Positions 1-5,564 of a DNA stretch of 6,268 nt are shown one piece after another. The stretch is from assembly GCA_001796045.1 (NCBI GenBank), contig MGLN01000190.1:1-6268 (forward strand), read 5' to 3'. The notes under the pieces were generated by a model. It saw only the letters and a program-made list of their open reading frames with translations, searched no databases and was not told the origin of the DNA. This DNA comes from Caulobacterales bacterium RIFOXYB1_FULL_67_16. Its GTDB lineage: Bacteria > Pseudomonadota > Alphaproteobacteria > Caulobacterales > Caulobacteraceae. The translations under genes and the position numbers were made by a program. Each line of letters starts with the position of its first letter. The stretch's first letter is position 1.

Positions 1-612
1 TGGGTCGGCGCGGCCGTGGCGGCGGTGCTGAGCGCCGGCGCCGTGACCGCCAGCGTGCTGCAGGACTCGCCGCGCGACGCCCGACCCGTGCAGGAGACTG
101 CGCCGGTCGTCCCGACGGAGGCGCCGCCCGCCGGCGTCGCTGCGCCCGCCTCCCCGGTGGCCGTCGCTCCGCCGCCGACCGTGGTGATCGCCGAGGACGC
201 CGCCGTGGCCGAGAAGGCCGAGGAAGAGGCCGAGGCCGAATCCCCCGTGGTCGAAAAGGCCATTGAACAGCCCGAGACCCCGGCCCGGCGCCAACGCCGC
301 AAGTTCGCGGTCATCCAGGCCATCGATAAGACCACCGCCGAGACCATGAAGTTCGAGGTCGAGGTCGGCGGCCGGCCGGTGCGCTTCAACCGCAACCTGA
401 TCTTCAGCGTCCGCGCCTGCGAGGTCACCACCCCCGACGAACTGACCGAAGACGCCATTGCCTATGTCGACGTCTCGCTCCAGTCGCGCGGCGGAAGCCA
501 GGCGGCGGATCCGCGTCAGATCTTCCGCGGCTGGATGTTCGCCTCGTCGCCGGCGGTCAGCGGGCTCCAAAGCCCCAACTACGACGCCTGGGTGGTGGGC
601 TGTAAGAACTAA
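1..612 (+). CDS. DUF2155 domain protein, 5' end outside window
   Basis: The reading frame is open from base 1 to the TAA at 610-612 (203 codons), so the gene probably starts upstream of the window. A GTG at 16 is possible but would cut into a hydrophobic segment. Codons 1-20 form a hydrophobic Ala/Val stretch that looks like the end of a signal peptide or membrane anchor. An Ala/Pro/Glu-rich, probably disordered region follows to about codon 95. The C-terminal 105 codons match the DUF2155 pattern: an 'IDKTTAE' strand, 'VRAC' (Cys at codon 140), 'GWMFASSPAVSGL' (about 177-189), and a final 'YDAWVVGC' with Cys at 201. The two cysteines could form a disulfide if the domain is exported, which is inference. 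The family has no established function that I know of. From memory, it commonly sits beside aat and an NDUFA12-like complex I subunit gene in alphaproteobacteria. Family assignment is confident; start and role are not. Confidence 0.85.
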   Translation, partial: WVGAAVAAVLSAGAVTASVLQDSPRDARPVQETAPVVPTEAPPAGVAAPASPVAVAPPPTVVIAEDAAVAEKAEEEAEAESPVVEKAIEQPETPARRQRRKFAVIQAIDKTTAETMKFEVEVGGRPVRFNRNLIFSVRACEVTTPDELTEDAIAYVDVSLQSRGGSQAADPRQIFRGWMFASSPAVSGLQSPNYDAWVVGCKN

Positions 613-615
613 GGC

Positions 616-624
616 GAGAGGAGG
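616..624 (+). promoter_or_regulatory. Strong Shine-Dalgarno for the EF-hand gene
   Basis: GAGAGGAGG lies 5 bases before the ATG at 630, in the 17-bp gap after the DUF2155 stop. It is the best ribosome binding site in the window and fixes the start of the small downstream gene. The short gap suggests both genes share a transcript. Confidence 0.8.
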
Positions 625-629
625 CTTCG

Positions 630-971
630 ATGCGCGACCAAAGACCCCTCAAGAAGAGCGAGACGGTCGAGATTCGACTACCGCACGCCACCAAGACCGC
701 CTTCATGGAACAGTGCCGTCTCGAGGGGCGCACGGCCAGCGAGGCCATCCGCCGCTTCATCGACAGCGAGCTTGAGCGTCAGTACGGTCGGCCCGCTTCG
801 CCTCTGACGGGCTGGCGTCAGCTGGTGGCGGCTGCGGCCGCCGGTCTGGCCCTCGGCGCAATCGCCGCGCCGTCTCTGGCCCAGTCGGTGACCCCGGCTC
901 GCGCCGCCTTCGACCGGCTGGATCGCGACCACGACGGCCTGGTCAGCTTCTCCGAGTTCCGCGCCCGCTAG
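630..971 (+). CDS. Small RHH-like / membrane / EF-hand protein
   Basis: This encodes a 113-residue protein of unknown function with three parts. Residues 10-50 look like a ribbon-helix-helix fold: a short strand 'ETVEIRLP', helix A at about 19-33, then 'GRTASEAIRRFIDSEL' as helix B, as in CopG/ParD-type DNA-binding proteins. Residues 62-86 are a hydrophobic Ala/Leu segment preceded by Trp-Arg and ending in 'PSLAQS', which resembles both a membrane anchor and a signal peptidase site. Residues 98-109 (D-R-D-H-D-G-L-V-S-F-S-E) match a canonical EF-hand calcium loop, with Asp at positions 1, 3 and 5, Gly at 6 and Glu at 12. The exit helix is cut short, as the protein ends four residues after that Glu. 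The predicted topology is cytoplasmic N-terminus and periplasmic EF-hand. No toxin partner lies beside it. The ATG is supported by the strong Shine-Dalgarno. The protein could be a calcium-responsive membrane regulator, but that is speculation. Confidence 0.8.
   Translation: MRDQRPLKKSETVEIRLPHATKTAFMEQCRLEGRTASEAIRRFIDSELERQYGRPASPLTGWRQLVAAAAAGLALGAIAAPSLAQSVTPARAAFDRLDRDHDGLVSFSEFRAR
968..971. other. CTAG shared by two convergent stop codons
   Basis: The TAG of the + strand EF-hand gene (969-971) and the TAG of minus-strand lepB (complement of 968-970) lie in one CTAG palindrome. The two genes therefore end tail to tail with no spacer and no room for an intergenic terminator. Confidence 0.95.
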
Positions 972-1741
972 CGGATCGGCTCCAGCGCCCGCCCCCAGCG
1001 CAGGTTCAGCCAGGTCCAGGGCTTGAACAGTCCGGCGCCGGGCTTCCACGAGGCCGCGACAATCTCGGCGCGTCCGACGATGTTCTCCGCCGGCAGCAGG
1101 CCGACGCCCGCGTCCGCAGGCCAGCGGCTGTCCAGCGAGTTGTCGCGGTTGTCGCCCATCATGAAATACTTACCGGCCGGCACGCGATAGATCGGAGTGT
1201 CGTCGCCCGGCTGATCCGCTCCGCCGTCGTAGGTGACGTAGGTCTTGCCGCCCCCCAGGGTCTCGCGCACCTCCAGCACGCGCCGCGTGGGGGCGTCATG
1301 GTCGTTGGTCTCCCGAAGCGGGGTCTGCTCGAGGGGCTGTCCGTTGACGAAGACCTGGCCCCGCCGCACGTGCACCACATCGCCAGGCAGGCCGACGACG
1401 CGTTTGATCCATATCTGATCCGGATCATGGGGCCGCCGGAAGACCACGACGTCGCCCCGCCTCGGCTGGCGTTCCAGCAGCCGCCCGTCCGGCAAGGGCG
1501 GGTTGAAGGGCAGGGACGCCCGGCTCCAGCCATAGGCGTACTTGGACACGATGATGTAGTCGCCGGTCACCAGCCCCGGCTCCATCGACGAGGAGGGAAT
1601 GGTGAAGGGCTGGAACAGCAGGATACGAAAGAGGGTCGCCAGGATCAGGGCGGCGACGACAGTGACGCCAATCTCTCGGGCCTCGCGCAGGCCGGCGGCG
1701 AGGATCGGGGCGTCGGGGGCAGGAGCAGGGGTCTGGTTCAT
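968..1741 (-). CDS. lepB: Signal peptidase I
   Basis: This is a type I (S26 family) leader peptidase of 257 residues, which cleaves signal peptides from exported proteins on the outer face of the inner membrane. One membrane segment lies at about residues 24-43. Box B 'PSSSMEPG' follows, with Ser52, just before Met53, as the nucleophile. Box D has 'RGDVVVF' (95-101) and 'WIKRVVGLPGD', with Lys113 as the general base. Box E is 'GDNRDNSLDSR' (196-206). The insert between boxes D and E ('NDHDAPTRRV' to 'PAGKYFMM') is usual for Gram-negative enzymes. There is a single N-terminal anchor, where E. coli LepB has two. The ATG at 1741 has only a weak AGCGGGG upstream. lepB lies 81 bp after aat on the same strand. 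From memory, the usual alphaproteobacterial lepB lies with rnc and era, so this may be a second copy or a relocated gene. Confidence 0.95.
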   Translation of the reverse strand: MNQTPAPAPDAPILAAGLREAREIGVTVVAALILATLFRILLFQPFTIPSSSMEPGLVTGDYIIVSKYAYGWSRASLPFNPPLPDGRLLERQPRRGDVVVFRRPHDPDQIWIKRVVGLPGDVVHVRRGQVFVNGQPLEQTPLRETNDHDAPTRRVLEVRETLGGGKTYVTYDGGADQPGDDTPIYRVPAGKYFMMGDNRDNSLDSRWPADAGVGLLPAENIVGRAEIVAASWKPGAGLFKPWTWLNLRWGRALEPIR

Positions 1742-1786
1742 GCCCCGCTTAAGCCGGATGATCGCCGTTCCGCGCCAGCTCAGGCT

Positions 1787-1821
1787 TGTCCGGACAGGGC
1801 TGAAATCGTGTCCGGACAGGG
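1787..1821. promoter_or_regulatory. Two identical palindromes: tandem operator or hairpin
   Basis: The 13-mer TGTCCGGACAGGG occurs at 1787-1799 and again at 1809-1821, exactly 22 bp apart, or about two helical turns. Its first ten bases, TGTCCGGACA, are a perfect palindrome. The pair fills the gap between the aat stop (1823-1825) and the lepB start (1741). Two readings are open. It could be a double operator for a dimeric regulator acting on lepB; the half-site resembles TGTC/GACA sites of some GntR-family regulators, which is inference. Alternatively, the two copies could pair in the minus-strand transcript as a 10-bp stem with a 12-base loop just after aat. No T-tract follows, so a classical intrinsic terminator is not supported. 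Confidence 0.5.
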
Positions 1822-1822
1822 T

Positions 1823-2509
1823 TCAGTCGGGACGAAGCGCCCAATCGACCGCCTCGGCCCCCGTCATCGGCGCGATCAGAGCCGCCTCATCGACCTCGAT
1901 CCTCAGGGCCGGCTTCAACCGCGCCAGATAGGCGGCCTGCGGCGTCTCAACCGCCCCGAACTGGCTGAGGTGATCGGTCAGGAACTGGGCGTCCAGCAGG
2001 CTCCAGCCGCCTCTCCTCAGTCGCGCCACCAGATGGACCAGGGCCACCTTGGAGGCGTCCCTCTCGCGGCTGAACATACTCTCGCCGAAGAAGGCGCCGC
2101 CCAGGGAGACGCCGTAAAGTCCGCCCACCAGCCGTTCGTCTTTCCAGCATTCGACCGAATGGACGAAGCCTCGGGCGAACAGGGCGGCGTACAGGCGGCG
2201 GATCGGGGCGTTGATCCAGGTGTCCTGACGTTCCGGCCCCTGGGCCGCCGCGCAGCCGTCCAGCACGGCCTCGAAGGCCGTGTCCACGCGAACCTCGAAG
2301 GGCTCGCCCCTGACGGTCCGGCGCAGGCGGGTGGGTATGTGGAACGCGTCGAGCGGGATCACGCCGCGCTGCTCGGGCTCGATGATGAAGACGCGCGGAT
2401 CGTCGCGCGACTCGGCCATCGGGAACACGCCCTGGGCGTAGCAGGCCAGCAGGTCCTCGGGGCCGAAACCGCCGGACGGCCCTTGGGCGCTGTAATCCGG
2501 CTCGTTCAC
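1823..2509 (-). CDS. aat: Leucyl/phenylalanyl-tRNA-protein transferase
   Basis: Aat transfers Leu or Phe from aminoacyl-tRNA to proteins with N-terminal Arg or Lys, marking them for ClpS/ClpAP (the bacterial N-degron pathway), in the cytoplasm. The 228-residue product is the alphaproteobacterial short form, without the roughly 30 N-terminal residues of the E. coli protein. Motifs in order are 'LLACYAQGVFPMAES' (20-34), 'EPEQRGVIPLDAFH' (44-57), 'DTWINAPIRRLY' (96-107), 'HSVECW' (117-122), 'LVGGLYGVSLGGAFFGESMFS' (127-147), 'DASKVALVHL' (151-160) and 'LLDAQFLTDHLSQFGA' (171-186). The start is GTG at 2507-2509, and its GTGA overlaps the TGA of the upstream dehydrogenase gene. No Shine-Dalgarno is visible before it (the upstream bases are C-rich), so translation probably depends on coupling to the upstream gene. 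The family assignment is firm. Confidence 0.95.
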   Translation of the reverse strand: MNEPDYSAQGPSGGFGPEDLLACYAQGVFPMAESRDDPRVFIIEPEQRGVIPLDAFHIPTRLRRTVRGEPFEVRVDTAFEAVLDGCAAAQGPERQDTWINAPIRRLYAALFARGFVHSVECWKDERLVGGLYGVSLGGAFFGESMFSRERDASKVALVHLVARLRRGGWSLLDAQFLTDHLSQFGAVETPQAAYLARLKPALRIEVDEAALIAPMTGAEAVDWALRPD

Positions 2510-3522
2510 GGGGCGGGGCGAATCTGGTCGGCCGTGACGCGATTGGCGGGCGGGCGCCCGGCCTCGATCTCGGCCAGGCCCGACAGGGTGGTCACGGCGA
2601 TGGCCGTCAGCGCCTCTTCGGTCAGAAAGGCCTGGTGTCCGGTGACCAGGACATTGGGGAAGGTCAGAAGGCGCTGGAACACGTCGTCCTGAATGATCTC
2701 GTTCGACAGGTCCTCGAAGAACAGATCGCCTTCCTGCTCATAGACGTCCAGGGCGACGCCGCCGACGCGGCGGCTCTTCAGCGCGTCGATCAGGGCCTGG
2801 GTGTCGATCAGGGCGCCCCGGCTGGTGTTGACGATCATCACGCGCGGTCGCGCCGCCGCCAGGGTCGGGCCGTCGATCAGGTGGCGCGTCTCCGGCGTCA
2901 GCGGGCAGTGCAGGCTGATGATGTCGGACTGGCGCAGCAGGGTCTCGCGATCGACGTAGCGGACGCCGATCTGGGTCAGGGCCGGATCCTCGACCAGATC
3001 ATGGGCCAGCACCTCGCAGCCGAAACCCAGTTTCAACGCCCGCGCCACCAGGGCGCCGATGCGGCCCGTGCCGACGACCCCGGCCGTCCGCCCCGACAGG
3101 TTGCGGCCGATCAGGCCGTCCAGGGCGAAGTTGTTCTCGCGGACGCGGGCCGAGGCGCGGGGGATGTTGCGGTTCATCGCCAGCAGCAGGCCCAGGGTGA
3201 ACTCGGCGACCGCCTCGGGCGAATAGGCCGGCACGCGGATGACGGTCAGGCCCAGGGCCTCGGCGGCGCGCAGATCGACGTTGTTGTAGCCGGCGCAGCG
3301 CAGGGCCACGGCGCGCACCCCGCCCTGCGCCAGTCGGGTCAGGGCGGCGGCGTCCAGCCGGTCGTTGACGAAGACGCAGACGGCGTCGAAGCCGTCGGCC
3401 AGCGGCGCGGTGGTCTCGTCCAGCCGCGCCTCGAACCAGCTCAGGTCGTGGCCGAAGTCGGCGTTGGCCAGGTCGAGGAACCGGCGGTCATAGGCCTTGG
3501 TCGCAAAGACCGCGATACGCAT
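2506..3522 (-). CDS. ldhA: D-lactate dehydrogenase (NAD), LdhA-like
   Basis: This encodes a 338-residue D-isomer 2-hydroxyacid dehydrogenase, most like fermentative LdhA, which reduces pyruvate to D-lactate with NADH in the cytoplasm. LdhA-type blocks include 'FVNDRLD' (51-57), 'LRCAGYNNVDL' (74-84), 'RVPAYSPEAVAEF' (96-108), the NAD-binding G-x-G-x-x-G at 151-156, 'ISLHCPLTPE' (202-211), 'VNTSRGALID' (231-240) with catalytic Arg235, 'DVYEQEGDLFFED' (259-271) with Glu264, 'IIQDDVF' (276-282) and 'TGHQAFLT' (294-301) with catalytic His296. The ATG at 3520-3522 is preceded by AGAGGAA at a 7-base spacing. It starts 28 bp after accC and overlaps aat by 4 bp, so it appears co-transcribed with both. 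As I recall, it is not a usual member of the accBC-aat cluster. Another 2-hydroxyacid substrate cannot be excluded, but the LdhA-specific motifs make D-lactate the best call. Confidence 0.88.
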   Translation of the reverse strand: MRIAVFATKAYDRRFLDLANADFGHDLSWFEARLDETTAPLADGFDAVCVFVNDRLDAAALTRLAQGGVRAVALRCAGYNNVDLRAAEALGLTVIRVPAYSPEAVAEFTLGLLLAMNRNIPRASARVRENNFALDGLIGRNLSGRTAGVVGTGRIGALVARALKLGFGCEVLAHDLVEDPALTQIGVRYVDRETLLRQSDIISLHCPLTPETRHLIDGPTLAAARPRVMIVNTSRGALIDTQALIDALKSRRVGGVALDVYEQEGDLFFEDLSNEIIQDDVFQRLLTFPNVLVTGHQAFLTEEALTAIAVTTLSGLAEIEAGRPPANRVTADQIRPAP

Positions 3523-3529
3523 GGGCCGG

Positions 3530-3536
3530 TTCCTCT
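3530..3536 (-). promoter_or_regulatory. Shine-Dalgarno for the ldhA-like gene
   Basis: The reverse complement reads AGAGGAA, 7 bases before the ATG at 3522, within the 28-bp gap after accC. It supports the chosen start and gives this gene its own translation signal inside the operon. Confidence 0.7.
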
Positions 3537-3550
3537 GATTTCGCCGGGCG

Positions 3551-5014
3551 TCAGGCGTCGCCCTTCTGACGGGCGGCCCACTTCTCCAGCCAGTGGATGT
3601 CGTAGTCGCCGGACAGGATGTCGGGCTCCTGCAACAGCTTCTGGAACAGGGGGATGGTGGTGTCGACGCCCCCGACCACGACCTCGTTCAGCGAGCGCTT
3701 CAGGCGCGCGATGGCCTCCTCGCGGTCGCGGCCGTGGACGATCAGCTTGCCGATCAGGCTGTCGTAATAGGGCGGGATCGAATAGCCGGCGTAGATGGCG
3801 CTATCCAGCCGCACGCCCAGGCCGCCCGGCGCGTGGAAGTCGGTGACCTTGCCCGGCGAGGGGGTGAAGGTCTCCGGGTTTTCAGCATTGATCCGCACCT
3901 CGATGGCGTGGCCCTGGAACTTGATGTCCTCTTGGGTGAACGACAGCGGCAGGCCGGCGGCGATCCGCACCTGTTCGCGCACCAGATCGACGCCGGTGAT
4001 CATTTCCGTAACCGGATGTTCGACTTGCAGCCGGGTGTTCATCTCGATGAAGAAGAACTCGCCGTCCTCCCACAGGAATTCGATCGTGCCGACGCCCAGA
4101 TAGCCGATGGCGGCGATGGCCTTGTTGACCGTCTCGCCGATCTTCTTTCTGCCTTCAGCAGAGAGTGCGGGCGAGGGGGCCTCTTCCAGCACCTTCTGGT
4201 GACGGCGCTGCAGCGAGCAGTCGCGTTCGCCCAGGTGCACGACGTTGCCGTGGCTGTCGGCGATGACCTGGATCTCGATGTGGCGCGGCTTCTGGAGATA
4301 GCGCTCCATATAGACGGCGCCGTTGCCGAAGGCGGCCTTGGCCTCGGACTGGGCGGTCTGAACGGCCTCGACCAGGTCGTCAGGCGTCAGGGCCACCTTC
4401 ATGCCGCGTCCGCCGCCGCCGGCCGCCGCCTTGACGATCAGGGGGAAGCCGATGGACTTGGACGCCTCGATGGCGGCCTCGACCGTCTCGTCAGGCGTCA
4501 GGGCCACCTTCATGCCGCGTCCGCCGCCGCCGGCCGCCGCCTTGACGATCAGGGGGAAGCCGATGGACTTGGACGCCTCGATGGCGGCCTCGACCGTCTC
4601 GACCTCGCCGTCCGAGCCGGGGACCACGGGGATGCCGGCGTCCTTGACCGTCTGTTTGGCGGTGATCTTGTCGCCCATGACCCGGATATGTTCGGGCTTG
4701 GGTCCGATGAAGGTCAGGCCGTGCGCGCCCACGATCTCGGCGAAGCGGGCGTTCTCGGACAGAAAGCCGTAGCCGGGGTGGATCGCCTGGGCCCCGGTGA
4801 TCTCGGCCGCCGCGATGATCGAGGGGATGTTCAGATACGACTTTGCCGCCGAGGCGGGGCCGATGCAGACGCTCTCGTCCGCCAGACGCACCCACATGGC
4901 GCCGCGGTCGGCTTCGGAGTGCACGGCGACGGTGGAGATGCCCATCTCCTTGCACGCCCGGTGGATGCGAAGCGCGATCTCGCCGCGGTTGGCGATCAGG
5001 ACCTTGGTGAACAT
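3551..5014 (-). CDS. accC: Biotin carboxylase with internal 37-residue duplication
   Basis: AccC is the ATP-grasp subunit of acetyl-CoA carboxylase that carboxylates biotin on AccB using ATP and bicarbonate, in the cytoplasm. The product has 487 residues; the family is usually about 450. The excess is an exact tandem copy: residues 139-175 repeat as 176-212. Each copy holds a helix ('ETVEAAIEASKSIG'), a strand with the conserved lysine (Lys158 and Lys195), the 'AGGGGRGM' loop (161-168 and 198-205) and 'KVALTPD'. The rest is intact: biotin carboxylase N-domain 'ANRGEIALRI' (8-17), Lys116 in 'MGDK', 'PRHIEIQV' (243-250), 'RRHQK' (270-274), 'FIEMNTRLQVEHP' (322-334, with Glu324, Asn326, Arg328 and Glu332) and Arg374 in 'IEVRINAE'. 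The frame is open throughout. The ATG follows accB by 9 bp, with a weak AAGG overlapping the accB stop. Identity is certain; whether the duplicated form is real and active is not. Confidence 0.95.
   Translation of the reverse strand: MFTKVLIANRGEIALRIHRACKEMGISTVAVHSEADRGAMWVRLADESVCIGPASAAKSYLNIPSIIAAAEITGAQAIHPGYGFLSENARFAEIVGAHGLTFIGPKPEHIRVMGDKITAKQTVKDAGIPVVPGSDGEVETVEAAIEASKSIGFPLIVKAAAGGGGRGMKVALTPDETVEAAIEASKSIGFPLIVKAAAGGGGRGMKVALTPDDLVEAVQTAQSEAKAAFGNGAVYMERYLQKPRHIEIQVIADSHGNVVHLGERDCSLQRRHQKVLEEAPSPALSAEGRKKIGETVNKAIAAIGYLGVGTIEFLWEDGEFFFIEMNTRLQVEHPVTEMITGVDLVREQVRIAAGLPLSFTQEDIKFQGHAIEVRINAENPETFTPSPGKVTDFHAPGGLGVRLDSAIYAGYSIPPYYDSLIGKLIVHGRDREEAIARLKRSLNEVVVGGVDTTIPLFQKLLQEPDILSGDYDIHWLEKWAARQKGDA
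4380..4490 (-). repeat. Tandem duplication in accC, C-terminal copy
   Basis: This 111-bp unit encodes residues 176-212 of AccC and is identical base for base to 4491-4601. The match extends three bases further left (TCG at 4377-4379), so the repeat tract spans 4377-4601 with a 3-base homology (TCG) at the junction. The length is 37 codons, so the frame is kept. Confidence 0.97.
4491..4601 (-). repeat. Tandem duplication in accC, N-terminal copy
   Basis: This is the other 111-bp copy, encoding residues 139-175. On its N-terminal side it joins the normal 'GSDGEVE' linker, and on its other side it runs straight into the second copy ('TPDETVEAA' where a normal protein would continue 'TPDDLVEAV'). 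There is no base difference between copies, so the event is very recent or artefactual. Confidence 0.97.
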
Positions 5015-5023
5015 CAGGGCGCC

Positions 5024-5515
5024 TTAGGCTTCCAGCAGGACGAGGGGCTCGCCGTATTCGACCGGCTGGGCGTCTCCGACCAGGATCTCGGCCACCACGC
5101 CGTCGCGCGGCGCCTGGATCGGGTTCATGGTCTTCATGGCCTCGACGATCAGCAGGGTCTGGCCCTTCTTCACCTTGTCGCCCGGCTGGATGAAGGGCGG
5201 CGCCTCAGGCGAGGGTTGCAGATAGGCGGTGCCGACCATCGGCGACTTCACCTCTTCGCCGGCGCGGGCCACGATGGTGGCCGGATCGGACGGCATGGCG
5301 GCCGGCGCGGCGACGGGGGCCGCAGGCGCAGCGGCCGGCGCCGGGGCGGCGGCGTACTGCACCGGGGCGGCGTTGACGGTGACTTCGCGCGCCACGCGGA
5401 TGCGCAGCTCGCCGCGCTCGACCTCGACCTCGGTCAGGTCGGTCTCGTTCAGGATCTCGGCCAGCTGGCGAACCAGGGACGCGTCGATCTCGGCGTGTTT
5501 CTTGTCATCGGCCAT
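5024..5515 (-). CDS. accB: Biotin carboxyl carrier protein of acetyl-CoA carboxylase
   Basis: AccB carries biotin between the AccC carboxylase and the AccAD carboxyltransferase in fatty-acid synthesis. The 163-residue product has a short N-terminal helical part (about 8-45), an Ala/Pro-rich flexible linker (about 49-77) and a C-terminal biotinyl domain (about 87-163). The biotinylation motif 'EAMKTMN' puts biotin on Lys128, and BirA is the expected ligase. The 'thumb' typical of bacterial AccB is present at 'SPEAPPF' (102-108). The ATG at 5513-5515 has a weak AAGG about 10 bases upstream. It lies 49 bp after aroQ and 9 bp before accC, so accB and accC are tightly coupled, in keeping with the need for matched subunits. 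Size and domains are normal. Confidence 0.96.
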   Translation of the reverse strand: MADDKKHAEIDASLVRQLAEILNETDLTEVEVERGELRIRVAREVTVNAAPVQYAAAPAPAAAPAAPVAAPAAMPSDPATIVARAGEEVKSPMVGTAYLQPSPEAPPFIQPGDKVKKGQTLLIVEAMKTMNPIQAPRDGVVAEILVGDAQPVEYGEPLVLLEA

Positions 5516-5564
5516 TGGAATTGCGCCTTTGTCTTTCGTCTTGGATAGCAGAACGGGGCGGGCT

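Noticed and set aside
630..971. Reading the RHH-like protein as a toxin-antitoxin antitoxin
   Set aside because: No toxin gene lies beside it. The neighbours are the DUF2155 gene and convergent lepB, and the membrane and EF-hand parts do not fit an antitoxin.
1787..1821. Classical intrinsic terminator after aat
   Set aside because: The two palindromes can form a 10-bp stem, but no T-rich tract follows on the minus strand.
1298..2692. 464-codon open frame on the + strand opposite lepB and aat
   Set aside because: It is antisense to two conserved genes and crosses their boundaries, with a composition typical of GC-rich shadow frames.
3551..5014. Frameshift or pseudogene in accC because of its extra length
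   Set aside because: The frame is open from start to stop, the extra length is exactly 37 codons, and all motifs on both sides of the repeat are intact.
3593..5548. 651-codon open frame on the + strand opposite accC and accB
   Set aside because: It is the antisense shadow of two well-recognised genes in GC-rich DNA. Its translation is low-complexity Asp/Gly/Ala/Val/Arg with no domain.
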